From: Lachnocurva sp045579705
GTDB taxonomy: Bacteria > Bacillota > Clostridia > Lachnospirales > Lachnospiraceae
NCBI GenBank assembly: GCA_045579705.1
Contig: JAZNMP010000018.1
Location: forward strand, 1-41,146
DNA: 41,146 nucleotides
Direction of reading: 5' to 3'
Within the stretch, counting starts at the first letter, position 1. Each line of letters begins with the position of its first letter. Shown piece by piece: positions 1 to 7,210 of the stretch. Both the position numbers and the translations under genes were made by a program. The notes beneath the pieces were generated by a model that saw only the letters and a program-made list of their open reading frames with translations, searched no databases and was not told the DNA's origin.

Positions 1-63
1 GCTGTCAGCAAGCAGACCAAGGATAAATATGATGGATTCAACCATCGACATAGTAAAAGGTGA
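1..63 (+). CDS. 3' end of an unidentified gene (partial)
   Basis: An open frame runs from the first base of the window to a TGA at 61-63 and gives 20 residues rich in Lys, Arg and His (ending HRHSKR). Only the C-terminus is visible, so the product cannot be named. That it is a real gene end is inferred from the open frame and from two hairpins that follow directly, the second a convincing terminator. It is separated from the adhesin operon by these hairpins and about 470 nt. Confidence 0.45.
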   Translation, partial: AVSKQTKDKYDGFNHRHSKR

Positions 64-87
64 TCACTGTTTATGTGACCACCTTTT
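55..87 (+). terminator. Hairpin overlapping the upstream gene's stop codon
   Basis: Arms 55-67 and 75-87 pair over 13 positions with one A/C mismatch around a 7-nt loop. The left arm includes the TGA stop. The bases after it are only moderately T-rich, so it may be a weak terminator or a 3'-end stabilising hairpin backed up by the stronger terminator at 125-168. Confidence 0.45.
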
Positions 88-124
88 CGTTTGATGTTAT
101 TTTGTTTGTTTTGCCTGTCTACTT

Positions 125-168
125 GACAGACCCCAGATCAACCTACGGGTCTGTCTTTCTTTTTTTTT
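125..168 (+). terminator. Rho-independent terminator
   Basis: GACAGACCC (125-133) pairs perfectly with GGGTCTGTC (147-155). It is followed by an almost pure T run at 156-168. This closes the upstream transcription unit and insulates the adhesin operon from read-through. Confidence 0.9.
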
Positions 169-298
169 AAGATACTATATGTAGAAGTGGCAGTCAGAAT
201 GTGCTATTGTAGAATAATAAACTCAAGGAATTATGATTTGACTGAATATAAATACAAAGTGAACGATTTGTGAAAAATTAAGTTTATTATCAGAAAAC

Positions 299-326
299 TT
301 GAAATGTCCGATATATATTGTATAAT
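299..326 (+). promoter_or_regulatory. Sigma-A type promoter of the adhesin/accessory Sec operon
   Basis: TTGAAA (299-304) and a perfect TATAAT (321-326) are separated by 16 nt, in a very AT-rich stretch. The predicted start is near 333, a few bases before the riboswitch aptamer at 340. That places the aptamer at the extreme 5' end of the transcript, as is usual for riboswitches. The bases between 169 and 298 are AT-rich and hold nothing else I can name. Confidence 0.75.
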
Positions 327-339
327 AAATATAAGAAAT

Positions 340-420
340 AGAGATAAGGGCAGCATTATCGAAAGGTAATTACGCAAAGCTATAGGGCCTGTAAAATGGT
401 AGCCAGTTGCAATCGTCTCT
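340..420 (+). promoter_or_regulatory. Cyclic di-GMP-I (GEMM-I) riboswitch aptamer
   Basis: The conserved GEMM core is present in order. First comes AGGGCAGC (347-354), then a P2 hairpin capped by a GAAA tetraloop (355-370; ATTATC, GAAA, GGTAAT). Next is ACGCAAAGC (372-380), GGGCCT (385-390) and ATGGTAGCCAG (396-406). P3 closes with GCTA/TAGC. P1 is built from AGAGAT (340-345) with GTCTCT (415-420) and GCAGC (350-354) with GTTGC (406-410). By alignment with the Vibrio Vc2 aptamer from memory, G350 and C410 correspond to the ligand-contacting G20 and C92. G at the first position favours cyclic di-GMP over cGAMP. The aptamer lies just before a terminator and the serine-rich adhesin gene. Confidence 0.92.
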
Positions 421-463
421 TGTTGCGATGCAATTGAGCGAGAATATGGAAGTCGTGCATCGC
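407..463 (+). promoter_or_regulatory. Riboswitch expression platform (mutually exclusive stems)
   Basis: Three segments compete. 407-415 can pair with 426-433 (8 bp, one bulged A), but this steals bases from aptamer stem P1. 425-432 (GCGATGCA) can instead pair perfectly with 456-463 (TGCATCGC). The latter is the left arm of the terminator at 457-481. If ligand stabilises P1, 425-432 is free to act as antiterminator. Without ligand, 407-415 captures it and the terminator forms. The pairing is visible in the sequence; the ON-switch direction is inferred. Confidence 0.7.
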
Positions 464-481
464 TATATGGCGATGCTTTTT
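457..481 (+). terminator. Riboswitch-controlled intrinsic terminator
   Basis: GCATCGC (457-463) pairs with GCGATGC (470-476) around a 6-nt loop and is followed by TTTTT (477-481). It lies between the aptamer and the adhesin start codon, so it would stop transcription of the whole downstream operon unless its left arm is captured by 425-432. Confidence 0.82.
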
Positions 482-532
482 GTGTTTATAAGGGGTTCGA
501 TGGGAGTTAGTTGGTATAGAAAGGAGAGAATT

Positions 533-2452
533 ATGAGTAAGAAGAAAGGGAAAAATAAAGAACTTGAGTCGAAGAACAAGCTGCTTAAGGGCGCCGCTGC
601 TACAGGGCTTGCGCTTGGTGGTGCATATATGATGAATGCAGGCGGTACTGTTTATGCAGCAGAGTCTGAGATGTCGGAGCAGGAATTGAGCGAGAGCGCA
701 ACACAGGAGTTGGTTTCGGAGCAGGAACTAAAAGCTTCTGAAGCGGAATATATTCCGTTTGAATCGGAGGCTGTTACTAGTGAGGTCAAAAATTCGGAAG
801 CTTTAAACGATTTTAATAGTGAAACATCAAAAGAAGTAAAACTCAATGAATCAAAGTCGTTAAAGGCTCCAAAGAAAAATGAAGCGCTTAAGGTAGAATC
901 AAACTTGAGAGACGTCGGGGATGATGGATTTGAACATGAGGATCATGATTCAGATGTTAATAATCAAGGTTGTATCAAGAATTCCCATCATGTAACAAAG
1001 GTTTCTGACGGTGAGTACAAAGTTGGCGATGAAACGTACAAAGTTGAAGATGGCAAGATTGTAGCGGTTAAAAAGTATAGACTGTTAATCTTCTCGTATT
1101 GGGATTATGAAAGCGACGATCCTTTTATCGGAAAAGAATTATACAAATGTAAAGGTAATGCTATGGTTGTTAAGATCTCGGACGACGAGTGGCTTGAATT
1201 CCAGTCGTACGGACAGGTTACATACACACATGCAATACCTCACGGGGATAGCTTTGATTTATTAACCGATGAAAACTATCATGTTTATAGTGAAAGTGTT
1301 TCGATTAGTGAATCTGAAAGCGAGAGTATTAGTGAAAGTATAAGTGAGAGTATCTCGGAAAGCCAGAGTATCTCAGTATCAGTTTCAGAGAGCGAAAGTG
1401 TTTCAGAAAGTCAGAGTATCTCGGCATCTATCTCAGAGAGCCAGAGTATCTCAGCATCAGTTTCAGAGAGCGAAAGCATTTCAGAGAGCCAGAGTATTTC
1501 AGCATCTATCTCAGAAAGCCAGAGTATTTCGGCATCTGTTTCTGAAAGCGAAAGCGTTTCAGAGAGCCAGAGTATATCAGAGAGTATCTCGGCATCTATC
1601 TCTGAAAGCGAAAGCGTTTCAGAGAGCCAGAGTATATCAGAGAGTATCTCGGCATCTATCTCTGAAAGCGAAAGCATAAGCGAGAGCCAGAGTATATCAG
1701 AGAGTATCTCAGTATCTATTTCTGAAAGTGAAAGCATTTCAGAGAGCCAGAGTATATCAGAGAGTATCTCGGCATCTATTTCTGAAAGCGAAAGCATAAG
1801 CGAGAGCCAGAGTATATCAGAGAGTATCTCAGCATCTATTTCTGAGAGTCAGAGTATTAGTGAAAGCTTAAGTACATCAGAATCTATCAGCGAAAGCCTG
1901 AGCATTAGCGAAAGCCTGAGCATTAGTGAAAGTCTGAGTATAAGCGAAAGCCTGAGCATTAGTGAAAGCCAGAGCATTAGTGAAAGCCTCAGCATTAGCG
2001 AAAGCTTGAGTATTAGTGAAAGCATTAGCGCTAGTGAAAGCCTCAGCACGAGCGAATCAACTTCTGAGACTCCTTTGACATCTGAAGTTGCAGATGTAGT
2101 AACACCGATGGTTGCACCTGATGTTCCTGATACTCCGGTAGTTCCAGCAGCTCCAGCAGCTCCTGCGGCTCCAGTAGTTCCTGTTGATGATGTTGTTACA
2201 CCACAGGCAAATATAAACGTTGATGATCCTGACCAGGTAGTTCCAGATGAAGTTGTTCAGGATGATCTCGTAGAGGAAGATGATATAGATACACCACTTG
2301 ATAACAAGAAGGTTGATGGAACAAAGGTATGGTGGTCATACTTACCATTAGCTGGTGTTGCAGCAGGTGTTGTTGACAAAGTTCAGCAGAAGAAGGAAGA
2401 AAAGGACAAAGAAAAAGAAGAACAGCAGAAGAAAGAGGACGAAGAGGAGTAA
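533..2452 (+). CDS. Serine-rich repeat glycoprotein adhesin, accessory Sec substrate
   Basis: A 639-residue surface adhesin expected to be O-glycosylated and exported by the SecA2/SecY2 system encoded just downstream. ATG 533 is chosen for the AAGGAGAG site at 520-527; upstream in-frame starts would lie inside the riboswitch. The signal peptide (about 1-43) has a Lys-rich N-region, a hydrophobic core containing five glycines typical of accessory Sec substrates, and VYA before the likely cut. After it come a Ser/Glu-rich stretch (about 44-130) and a short non-repetitive, probably ligand-binding domain (about 130-250) with two Cys. A Ser-X alternating repeat region (about 253-510) and a Pro/Ala/Val and acidic linker follow. 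The C-terminus has WWSYLPLAG, a short hydrophobic run and a mixed-charge Lys/Glu tail. No LPXTG motif is visible, so the mode of surface attachment is unclear. Confidence 0.9.
   Translation: MSKKKGKNKELESKNKLLKGAAATGLALGGAYMMNAGGTVYAAESEMSEQELSESATQELVSEQELKASEAEYIPFESEAVTSEVKNSEALNDFNSETSKEVKLNESKSLKAPKKNEALKVESNLRDVGDDGFEHEDHDSDVNNQGCIKNSHHVTKVSDGEYKVGDETYKVEDGKIVAVKKYRLLIFSYWDYESDDPFIGKELYKCKGNAMVVKISDDEWLEFQSYGQVTYTHAIPHGDSFDLLTDENYHVYSESVSISESESESISESISESISESQSISVSVSESESVSESQSISASISESQSISASVSESESISESQSISASISESQSISASVSESESVSESQSISESISASISESESVSESQSISESISASISESESISESQSISESISVSISESESISESQSISESISASISESESISESQSISESISASISESQSISESLSTSESISESLSISESLSISESLSISESLSISESQSISESLSISESLSISESISASESLSTSESTSETPLTSEVADVVTPMVAPDVPDTPVVPAAPAAPAAPVVPVDDVVTPQANINVDDPDQVVPDEVVQDDLVEEDDIDTPLDNKKVDGTKVWWSYLPLAGVAAGVVDKVQQKKEEKDKEKEEQQKKEDEEE
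1381..1560 (+). repeat. 78-bp tandem repeat in the adhesin gene
   Basis: Similar blocks restart at about 1381, 1459 and 1537, giving a 78-bp (26-codon) period. Each encodes alternating Ser with Ile, Val, Glu, Gln or Ala. The copies differ by scattered synonymous or Ile/Val/Ala changes, so they are older than the 60-bp array that follows. Confidence 0.75.
1561..1860 (+). repeat. 60-bp tandem repeat array in the adhesin gene
   Basis: Five consecutive 60-bp units begin at 1561, 1621, 1681, 1741 and 1801. Each encodes 20 residues of Ser-X repeat. The first two units differ only at their last few bases. Such near-identity suggests recent duplication and a site prone to length change between strains. 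Confidence 0.9.
1883..2026 (+). repeat. 18-bp tandem repeat array (SISESL units)
   Basis: Eight units of 18 bp encode SISESL with one Gln and one Ile variant at the last position. Synonymous changes at Ser and Leu codons are scattered across units. This is a third repeat period within the same coding region. Confidence 0.85.
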
Positions 2453-2497
2453 GTCGTCGGATGAAATAGTTTTAGCAGATTATAAGGACACGAGATA

Positions 2498-3706
2498 ATG
2501 GGGTTAAAAATTAAGGGATTAAAGACAAATGAATTATTGAAGCGTCTGATTGTATTGGCAGTGGTAATGCTGGTATTCAGACTGGGAAACACAGTTCCAC
2601 TCTTCGGAGTGGAACTTACCCAGTCTAAGGTTAGTTGGAATGCTGAGAATATTATGACTAGTATGCTTAGCGGAACTAACAATCAGTTTTCCTGGATGGC
2701 ATTAGGCTTAATGCCGTATATCAATGCGTCTTTGTTAGTGAATTTCGTAGTACTTTCAAAGAGTCAGGAGAAGAAAGAACGTATAACTCACAAGCAGATT
2801 GAGGGCTATACTGGATTATTCACGCTCATTTTTGCATTAATTTCGATTGGCGCATATACGGTAGAAATTAATTATTCGTTCATGACATATGGTCATGTGG
2901 TTGCCAGACATTTTGTAATGTTACAGCTTTTGCTCGGAACGATTGTATTGTTTCTCGATGTTGAGCTTAATAAGAAATACGGAATCGGAGGAACTACTCC
3001 GATTATCTTTTTTAATATTTCTAGAAATATAGTAGATATGATCAGGAAGGGTGAATTAGATAGAAACATTCCGGTTATCATCTTCTGTATAATTCTGGTC
3101 ATCATAATCTTATTCTTTGAGTATTATATTATTAAGATCCCTCTGCAGCGAGTATCAATTCATAATATTAATGCAGATCAGAATTATTTAGCATTCAAGT
3201 TAAATCCCATCGGAATGTTACCGGTTATGTTTGCTACAGCTTTGTTTATAGTTGGAAAGAATACACTGGATTTCCTTTCGAGCACGCACCCTAATACCCC
3301 TTATATTAATAAGCTTGCACATGATTTCGTCATGACGAAAAAAGAAGGCGCAATCATATTTGTTGCCATCATAGTTATTTTGGCGATTGGATTTTCATAT
3401 GTAATTCTAAGTCCGACAGAGGTTTCAAGGAATCTCATGAAGAGCGGAGATTCTATCATAGGAATCCCAAGCGGAAAGCCAACACGAAGGTATTTATGCA
3501 GGATTTTGTTTTTCCTCAGTTTGAATAGTGGATTTGTAGAAGGAACCTGTGTAGGTGTATCACTTTGGCTGGTCATTTCAAATCGTGTTCCAGAAACGGC
3601 TGCTATGATGCCTATGAACCTGATGTTGATAACATCGTTTTTGGTTTCTATCTTTCAGGAGATTAAGTCTTATCGTTTGTATGATGCGTATAGTTTCTTC
3701 CTATGA
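2498..3706 (+). CDS. secY2: Accessory Sec translocase channel SecY2
   Basis: A 402-residue polytopic membrane protein of the SecY family, slightly shorter than housekeeping SecY. It forms the channel that exports the glycosylated adhesin with SecA2. Support comes from multiple hydrophobic segments, SecY-like stretches (for example TNELLKRL at the N-terminus, NPIGMLPVMFA in the middle, SRNLMKSGDSIIGI near 310) and its place directly after a serine-rich adhesin and before asp1-3/secA2. ATG 2498 is preceded by AAGGA at 2483. The Asp1 coding region begins 14 nt downstream of the stop. Confidence 0.93.
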   Translation: MGLKIKGLKTNELLKRLIVLAVVMLVFRLGNTVPLFGVELTQSKVSWNAENIMTSMLSGTNNQFSWMALGLMPYINASLLVNFVVLSKSQEKKERITHKQIEGYTGLFTLIFALISIGAYTVEINYSFMTYGHVVARHFVMLQLLLGTIVLFLDVELNKKYGIGGTTPIIFFNISRNIVDMIRKGELDRNIPVIIFCIILVIIILFFEYYIIKIPLQRVSIHNINADQNYLAFKLNPIGMLPVMFATALFIVGKNTLDFLSSTHPNTPYINKLAHDFVMTKKEGAIIFVAIIVILAIGFSYVILSPTEVSRNLMKSGDSIIGIPSGKPTRRYLCRILFFLSLNSGFVEGTCVGVSLWLVISNRVPETAAMMPMNLMLITSFLVSIFQEIKSYRLYDAYSFFL

Positions 3707-3720
3707 TTCGGAGACTGATT

Positions 3721-5241
3721 ATGATTTATTTTATTCCTTCCTGGTATAAAGATGCAGATTGGAAAGAAAGAGAAGCTGCGTGGTATATCCAGTCACAAAA
3801 GACGGAGTTGGATGATACGGTAAAGCAGATACAGCTTTTTTCGAGAAATAAACTCTATGATTATCAGATTGCGCTTCTGGCTCATGCACCGAATTTCCGT
3901 AGATTTCTGCATAGACAGAGTATATTTAGGGCAAATTACTGGTCAGTATTTGATGCTATTCAATGTATTACGAGTCGAAGAATCGGTTTGATTTCGTATA
4001 TGGATTTGAACTGGCCGAAAGGAATCGAGTTCGTTTATACGCCTTTTGTAATCTATGCGAACCTTCATAGCGAGAACTATGCAAAGCTGGAATTTGGTGA
4101 AGATGGAAATCTGATTTATATCGACAGATTTGAGAATGGCGAGTTGATTAGTAAGAATGTCTATGATGATAGAGGATTTGTTTCTATGAATATCCTCTAT
4201 GAAGACGGTGTGGCTCGTTTTGAACGATATTTGAATCCTGACGGGGTATGGAAGATTCAGACCGATATCCATACAGGTGAGGTGCTGGTTAATCCAGAGA
4301 GTGCTTTTTATTTAGGTGTTGATGGCGAGAAAAAATATTCCAGAGGACGTTACAGGTGCTTGGAAGATATTCTACTTGAAGTTTTTACAGATTATCTGTC
4401 ACATACCGATTTGAACGATATTTTTAGTCTGGCTATGGATAATAATCATTACCAGATTTGCGAACAGGTTCTGGCAAAACGTAAGCTCTTACTTTCTTTT
4501 TACGCAGATAGATGTAATCTGGAAGATACAGAGATAGATGGAATCATTTCAAAGGCAAAGTATATCGTAACCGACAGGCGCAGTAATATGGCGAAGCTTC
4601 GCAGAAAGGGATTACAGAATAGAAACAATATCTGTGATATCACGCCTTATGATTTTAGAATAGATGAAAGCATCGGTCAGGAATTCTTGGAACGAAAGAT
4701 TCTCGTGGCTATAGATGAGCTACCTCAGTATTATCTGGAAGAGATGATCAGAGAATTGGGAATGTATATGGCTTCGAATCCGAAGGTAAAGATACATCTA
4801 TTCACACGGAGATTGTCGAGTGAAGTTGGAACTCAAATGAAGCAGATTCTTATTGATAATCTGGGCGAAGGTAATCCTCTGATCGCCAGATTCGAGGTAA
4901 CACAGCGCAATGATGCTCTGGGAATTAATAGAGCAATACGAGAGAGTATCATGCTGATAGATCTCGCGGATAAACCGGATATGTTTCTCGGTATGACATC
5001 ACTCAGTTTGGGAATACCGCAGCTTCTAACACAGGAAACTAGGTTTGTCAGAACGGACCGAAATGGACAGATTATTAAGAATCTGAATGAGATTGGCAGT
5101 TGGCTGGATTACTATTTGACAGATCTATCTCATCTAAATGAAGCAAAGATTGAATCATATAAACTTGGAAACACATATTCTGCGGAACGTCTGAAAGAGA
5201 TGTGGGTAAAAGTAATCGAAGATATAAACAGGGCGGATTAA
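3721..5241 (+). CDS. asp1: Accessory Sec protein Asp1
   Basis: A 506-residue cytoplasmic protein of the Asp1 family. Asp1 has a glycosyltransferase-like fold without known activity and works with Asp2 and Asp3 to deliver the adhesin to SecA2. The N-terminus MIYFIPSWY is the typical Asp1 opening. ATG 3721 with CGGAG at 3711-3715 is therefore preferred over the in-frame ATG 3703, which overlaps the secY2 stop and has no ribosome site. The C-terminal third (about 320-500) resembles the second half of a GT-B fold, as in other Asp1 proteins. Confidence 0.88.
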   Translation: MIYFIPSWYKDADWKEREAAWYIQSQKTELDDTVKQIQLFSRNKLYDYQIALLAHAPNFRRFLHRQSIFRANYWSVFDAIQCITSRRIGLISYMDLNWPKGIEFVYTPFVIYANLHSENYAKLEFGEDGNLIYIDRFENGELISKNVYDDRGFVSMNILYEDGVARFERYLNPDGVWKIQTDIHTGEVLVNPESAFYLGVDGEKKYSRGRYRCLEDILLEVFTDYLSHTDLNDIFSLAMDNNHYQICEQVLAKRKLLLSFYADRCNLEDTEIDGIISKAKYIVTDRRSNMAKLRRKGLQNRNNICDITPYDFRIDESIGQEFLERKILVAIDELPQYYLEEMIRELGMYMASNPKVKIHLFTRRLSSEVGTQMKQILIDNLGEGNPLIARFEVTQRNDALGINRAIRESIMLIDLADKPDMFLGMTSLSLGIPQLLTQETRFVRTDRNGQIIKNLNEIGSWLDYYLTDLSHLNEAKIESYKLGNTYSAERLKEMWVKVIEDINRAD

Positions 5242-5243
5242 AT

Positions 5244-6758
5244 ATGTTTGGGGAAGTTAAAGTATTACAAATAGGTGAAGAAAACTATAAAACTGAATAT
5301 GAACTTCCGGAGTATGTAGACTGGAGTTATGAAGTCTTTGATAGTGACGCTGATGAAGCTATTTTTACGCAGTATGATGTTTGTATCGTAGATAGGAATA
5401 TAACAGCAGATGAAGCGGTATATCTTAGGAAACATGTTAGAGCCTATAGCCTGTTTGTGCTGGATGATATTGAACAGAATTCGAATCTAGCATTCTTGAT
5501 GAAGTCTAGAGTGGGAACCTTATTAAAACGAGATGAGCTCCAGGATTTTCTGAACGATAATCTTCGAAACTACTATACTAAATTCTACGGTGAGAAATTC
5601 GATATGAATAAATTTGTGGTTTCTCATAAATTTGAGGGTGGAGTCAGTTTCGAAGGACATCGGGGAGTGATTCTGTCTGGAAGTTTTGGTGATGAGTATT
5701 CGCAGATTGGTTTCTTTAGGCAAAATATACCTATTAGTTCGAGCCAGGCGCTCGATTTCTTCCTGGATTACGAGAAGAGCGAAGATGTGGAACTCCAGAT
5801 GGAAATAGTGTTTCTGGATAGAGCGAAGTCTTATCAGATTCGAGACAGAGTTGTGTTTGATGATGCAAAGCTTTCTGGACTGGAAGAGAGTACAGTAGAG
5901 AATAATGGCGGAGAAGCATTGGTGTTTGTTTCTCTTAATGCCCGAGGCTGTGGAGTTTTGAATATCAAATCGTTACATGATAGGTGGTCCAGACGTGGAG
6001 TTGGAACATTTTTACCGGGAGCGAAGAGACTGGTAACGAGTGATAGAGAAGAAGTCTTCATGTACTTTGAACCAGGTGATTTGAAGCCGCCTTTAAATGT
6101 TTATTTCTCGGGCTATAGTACTAGAGAAGGTTTTGAAGGTTATGGTATGCTTCGAGACTTTGGCAGTCCGTTTATTCTGATTAGTGATCAGCGATTAGAA
6201 GGCGGTAGCTACTATATCGGTTCCAAGGAATATGAGGAGAATATAGAGCATGAGATAAAACGGGTTATGAAGGAACTTTCCTTTACAAAAGCTGATTTGG
6301 TTATGTCAGGAATTCAGATGGGATCGACAGGGGCGATTTATTATGGAGCTTCTTTTGAGCCGCATAGTATCATCGCAGGAAAACCAGTGTTTAATCTGGG
6401 TTCTGTTGCCTCAGCTGGACGTATTCACAGACCAGGTGTGTTTTCATCAGCGATGGATGTTTTGAGAAAAAATACGGAGAAAACCGTACCGGATGCTATG
6501 GCAGAGTTGAACGACAGGATGTGGCAGAAGTTTGATAAAGCGAACTGGAACGATACGACCTTCGTAATTTCATATATGTTGGATGACGACTATGACATAG
6601 ATGCTTACAGGAATATGTTGGAGCATGTAGACAGTAATCATGTAAAGATATATGGACGAGGTCTAAGTGGTCGACACAATGATAATACGGCTGGAATAAT
6701 AGAGTGGTTCGCTAGTGAATACAGAAAGATGATGGAACGGGATTATTCGAGAAAGTAG
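5244..6758 (+). CDS. asp2: Accessory Sec protein Asp2 (nucleophile replaced)
   Basis: A 504-residue Asp2 homologue. Streptococcal Asp2 is an alpha/beta-hydrolase-like O-acetyltransferase that acetylates GlcNAc on the adhesin and is also needed for export. The ATG 5244 start lies 2 nt after the asp1 stop; an earlier in-frame ATG (5202) is inside asp1. The family signature around the nucleophile elbow reads GIQMGSTGAIYYG, with Gln358 where I recall Ser (Ser362 in S. gordonii). The acidic patch LDDDYD (Asp448) and GRHNDNT (His478) match the other triad positions at the same offset of four residues. Export function is likely kept; acetyltransferase activity is in doubt. Confidence 0.9.
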   Translation: MFGEVKVLQIGEENYKTEYELPEYVDWSYEVFDSDADEAIFTQYDVCIVDRNITADEAVYLRKHVRAYSLFVLDDIEQNSNLAFLMKSRVGTLLKRDELQDFLNDNLRNYYTKFYGEKFDMNKFVVSHKFEGGVSFEGHRGVILSGSFGDEYSQIGFFRQNIPISSSQALDFFLDYEKSEDVELQMEIVFLDRAKSYQIRDRVVFDDAKLSGLEESTVENNGGEALVFVSLNARGCGVLNIKSLHDRWSRRGVGTFLPGAKRLVTSDREEVFMYFEPGDLKPPLNVYFSGYSTREGFEGYGMLRDFGSPFILISDQRLEGGSYYIGSKEYEENIEHEIKRVMKELSFTKADLVMSGIQMGSTGAIYYGASFEPHSIIAGKPVFNLGSVASAGRIHRPGVFSSAMDVLRKNTEKTVPDAMAELNDRMWQKFDKANWNDTTFVISYMLDDDYDIDAYRNMLEHVDSNHVKIYGRGLSGRHNDNTAGIIEWFASEYRKMMERDYSRK

Positions 6759-6764
6759 TGACTT

Positions 6765-7205
6765 ATGGATAGTAATTATCGTTGGGATATTTATTGGAAT
6801 AATGAGATGAAGGATGCTTTCTTGCATGGATCATCAGTTAGGTTTCTTAGAAAAGATGATGTCTATTACGAGAATGAACTCATGTCTCCTGGGACAGTTA
6901 TAAAGCAGTGGTCATCCATGACGAATTATCAGCTCGATAGAGTAGAGCCTTCATTACCGATTATCGATGGTGAAAGACGTATACGTGTAACTCTCGATGC
7001 TGATATGGATATAGAGGGAGGCTTATTGCTGAAGTTCGTATTTTTTCAGAAGAATGGTATCGTCGTAGGAAGTGAAATACTTCGAGGCAGCGAGATTGAG
7101 ATTAAGTGTCCGATTAGAACTTATTATTACCAGGTTCAGTTGATTTGTGGGGGAAGCCATAAATTTCATTTTCATAGTTTCAGCATTGAAGAATTAGGGG
7201 AATAG
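6765..7205 (+). CDS. asp3: Accessory Sec protein Asp3
   Basis: A 146-residue beta-rich cytoplasmic protein of the Asp3 family. Asp3 binds Asp1/Asp2 and the unfolded adhesin and may recognise carbohydrate. The family pattern is visible in YYENELMSPGTVIKQW and in LPIIDGERRIRV. It starts 6 nt after asp2 and ends 5 nt before secA2, the standard position. The ribosome site upstream of ATG 6765 is weak, so translation probably depends on coupling to asp2. Confidence 0.85.
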   Translation: MDSNYRWDIYWNNEMKDAFLHGSSVRFLRKDDVYYENELMSPGTVIKQWSSMTNYQLDRVEPSLPIIDGERRIRVTLDADMDIEGGLLLKFVFFQKNGIVVGSEILRGSEIEIKCPIRTYYYQVQLICGGSHKFHFHSFSIEELGE

Positions 7206-7210
7206 AGTAG

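Noticed and set aside
407..532. In-frame 5' extension of the adhesin starting at 407
   Set aside because: It overlaps the riboswitch aptamer and the terminator, has no ribosome site, and would place 42 extra residues before a normal-looking signal peptide. ATG 533 with AAGGAGAG is far better.
1381..2026. CRISPR-like repeat array
   Set aside because: Units are contiguous tandem repeats without unique spacers and lie in frame inside a coding region.
1344..2049. Long open frames in other frames and on the minus strand through the serine-rich repeats
   Set aside because: They arise because the repeat units contain no stops in those frames. The implied products are simple shadows of the repeat, without ribosome sites.
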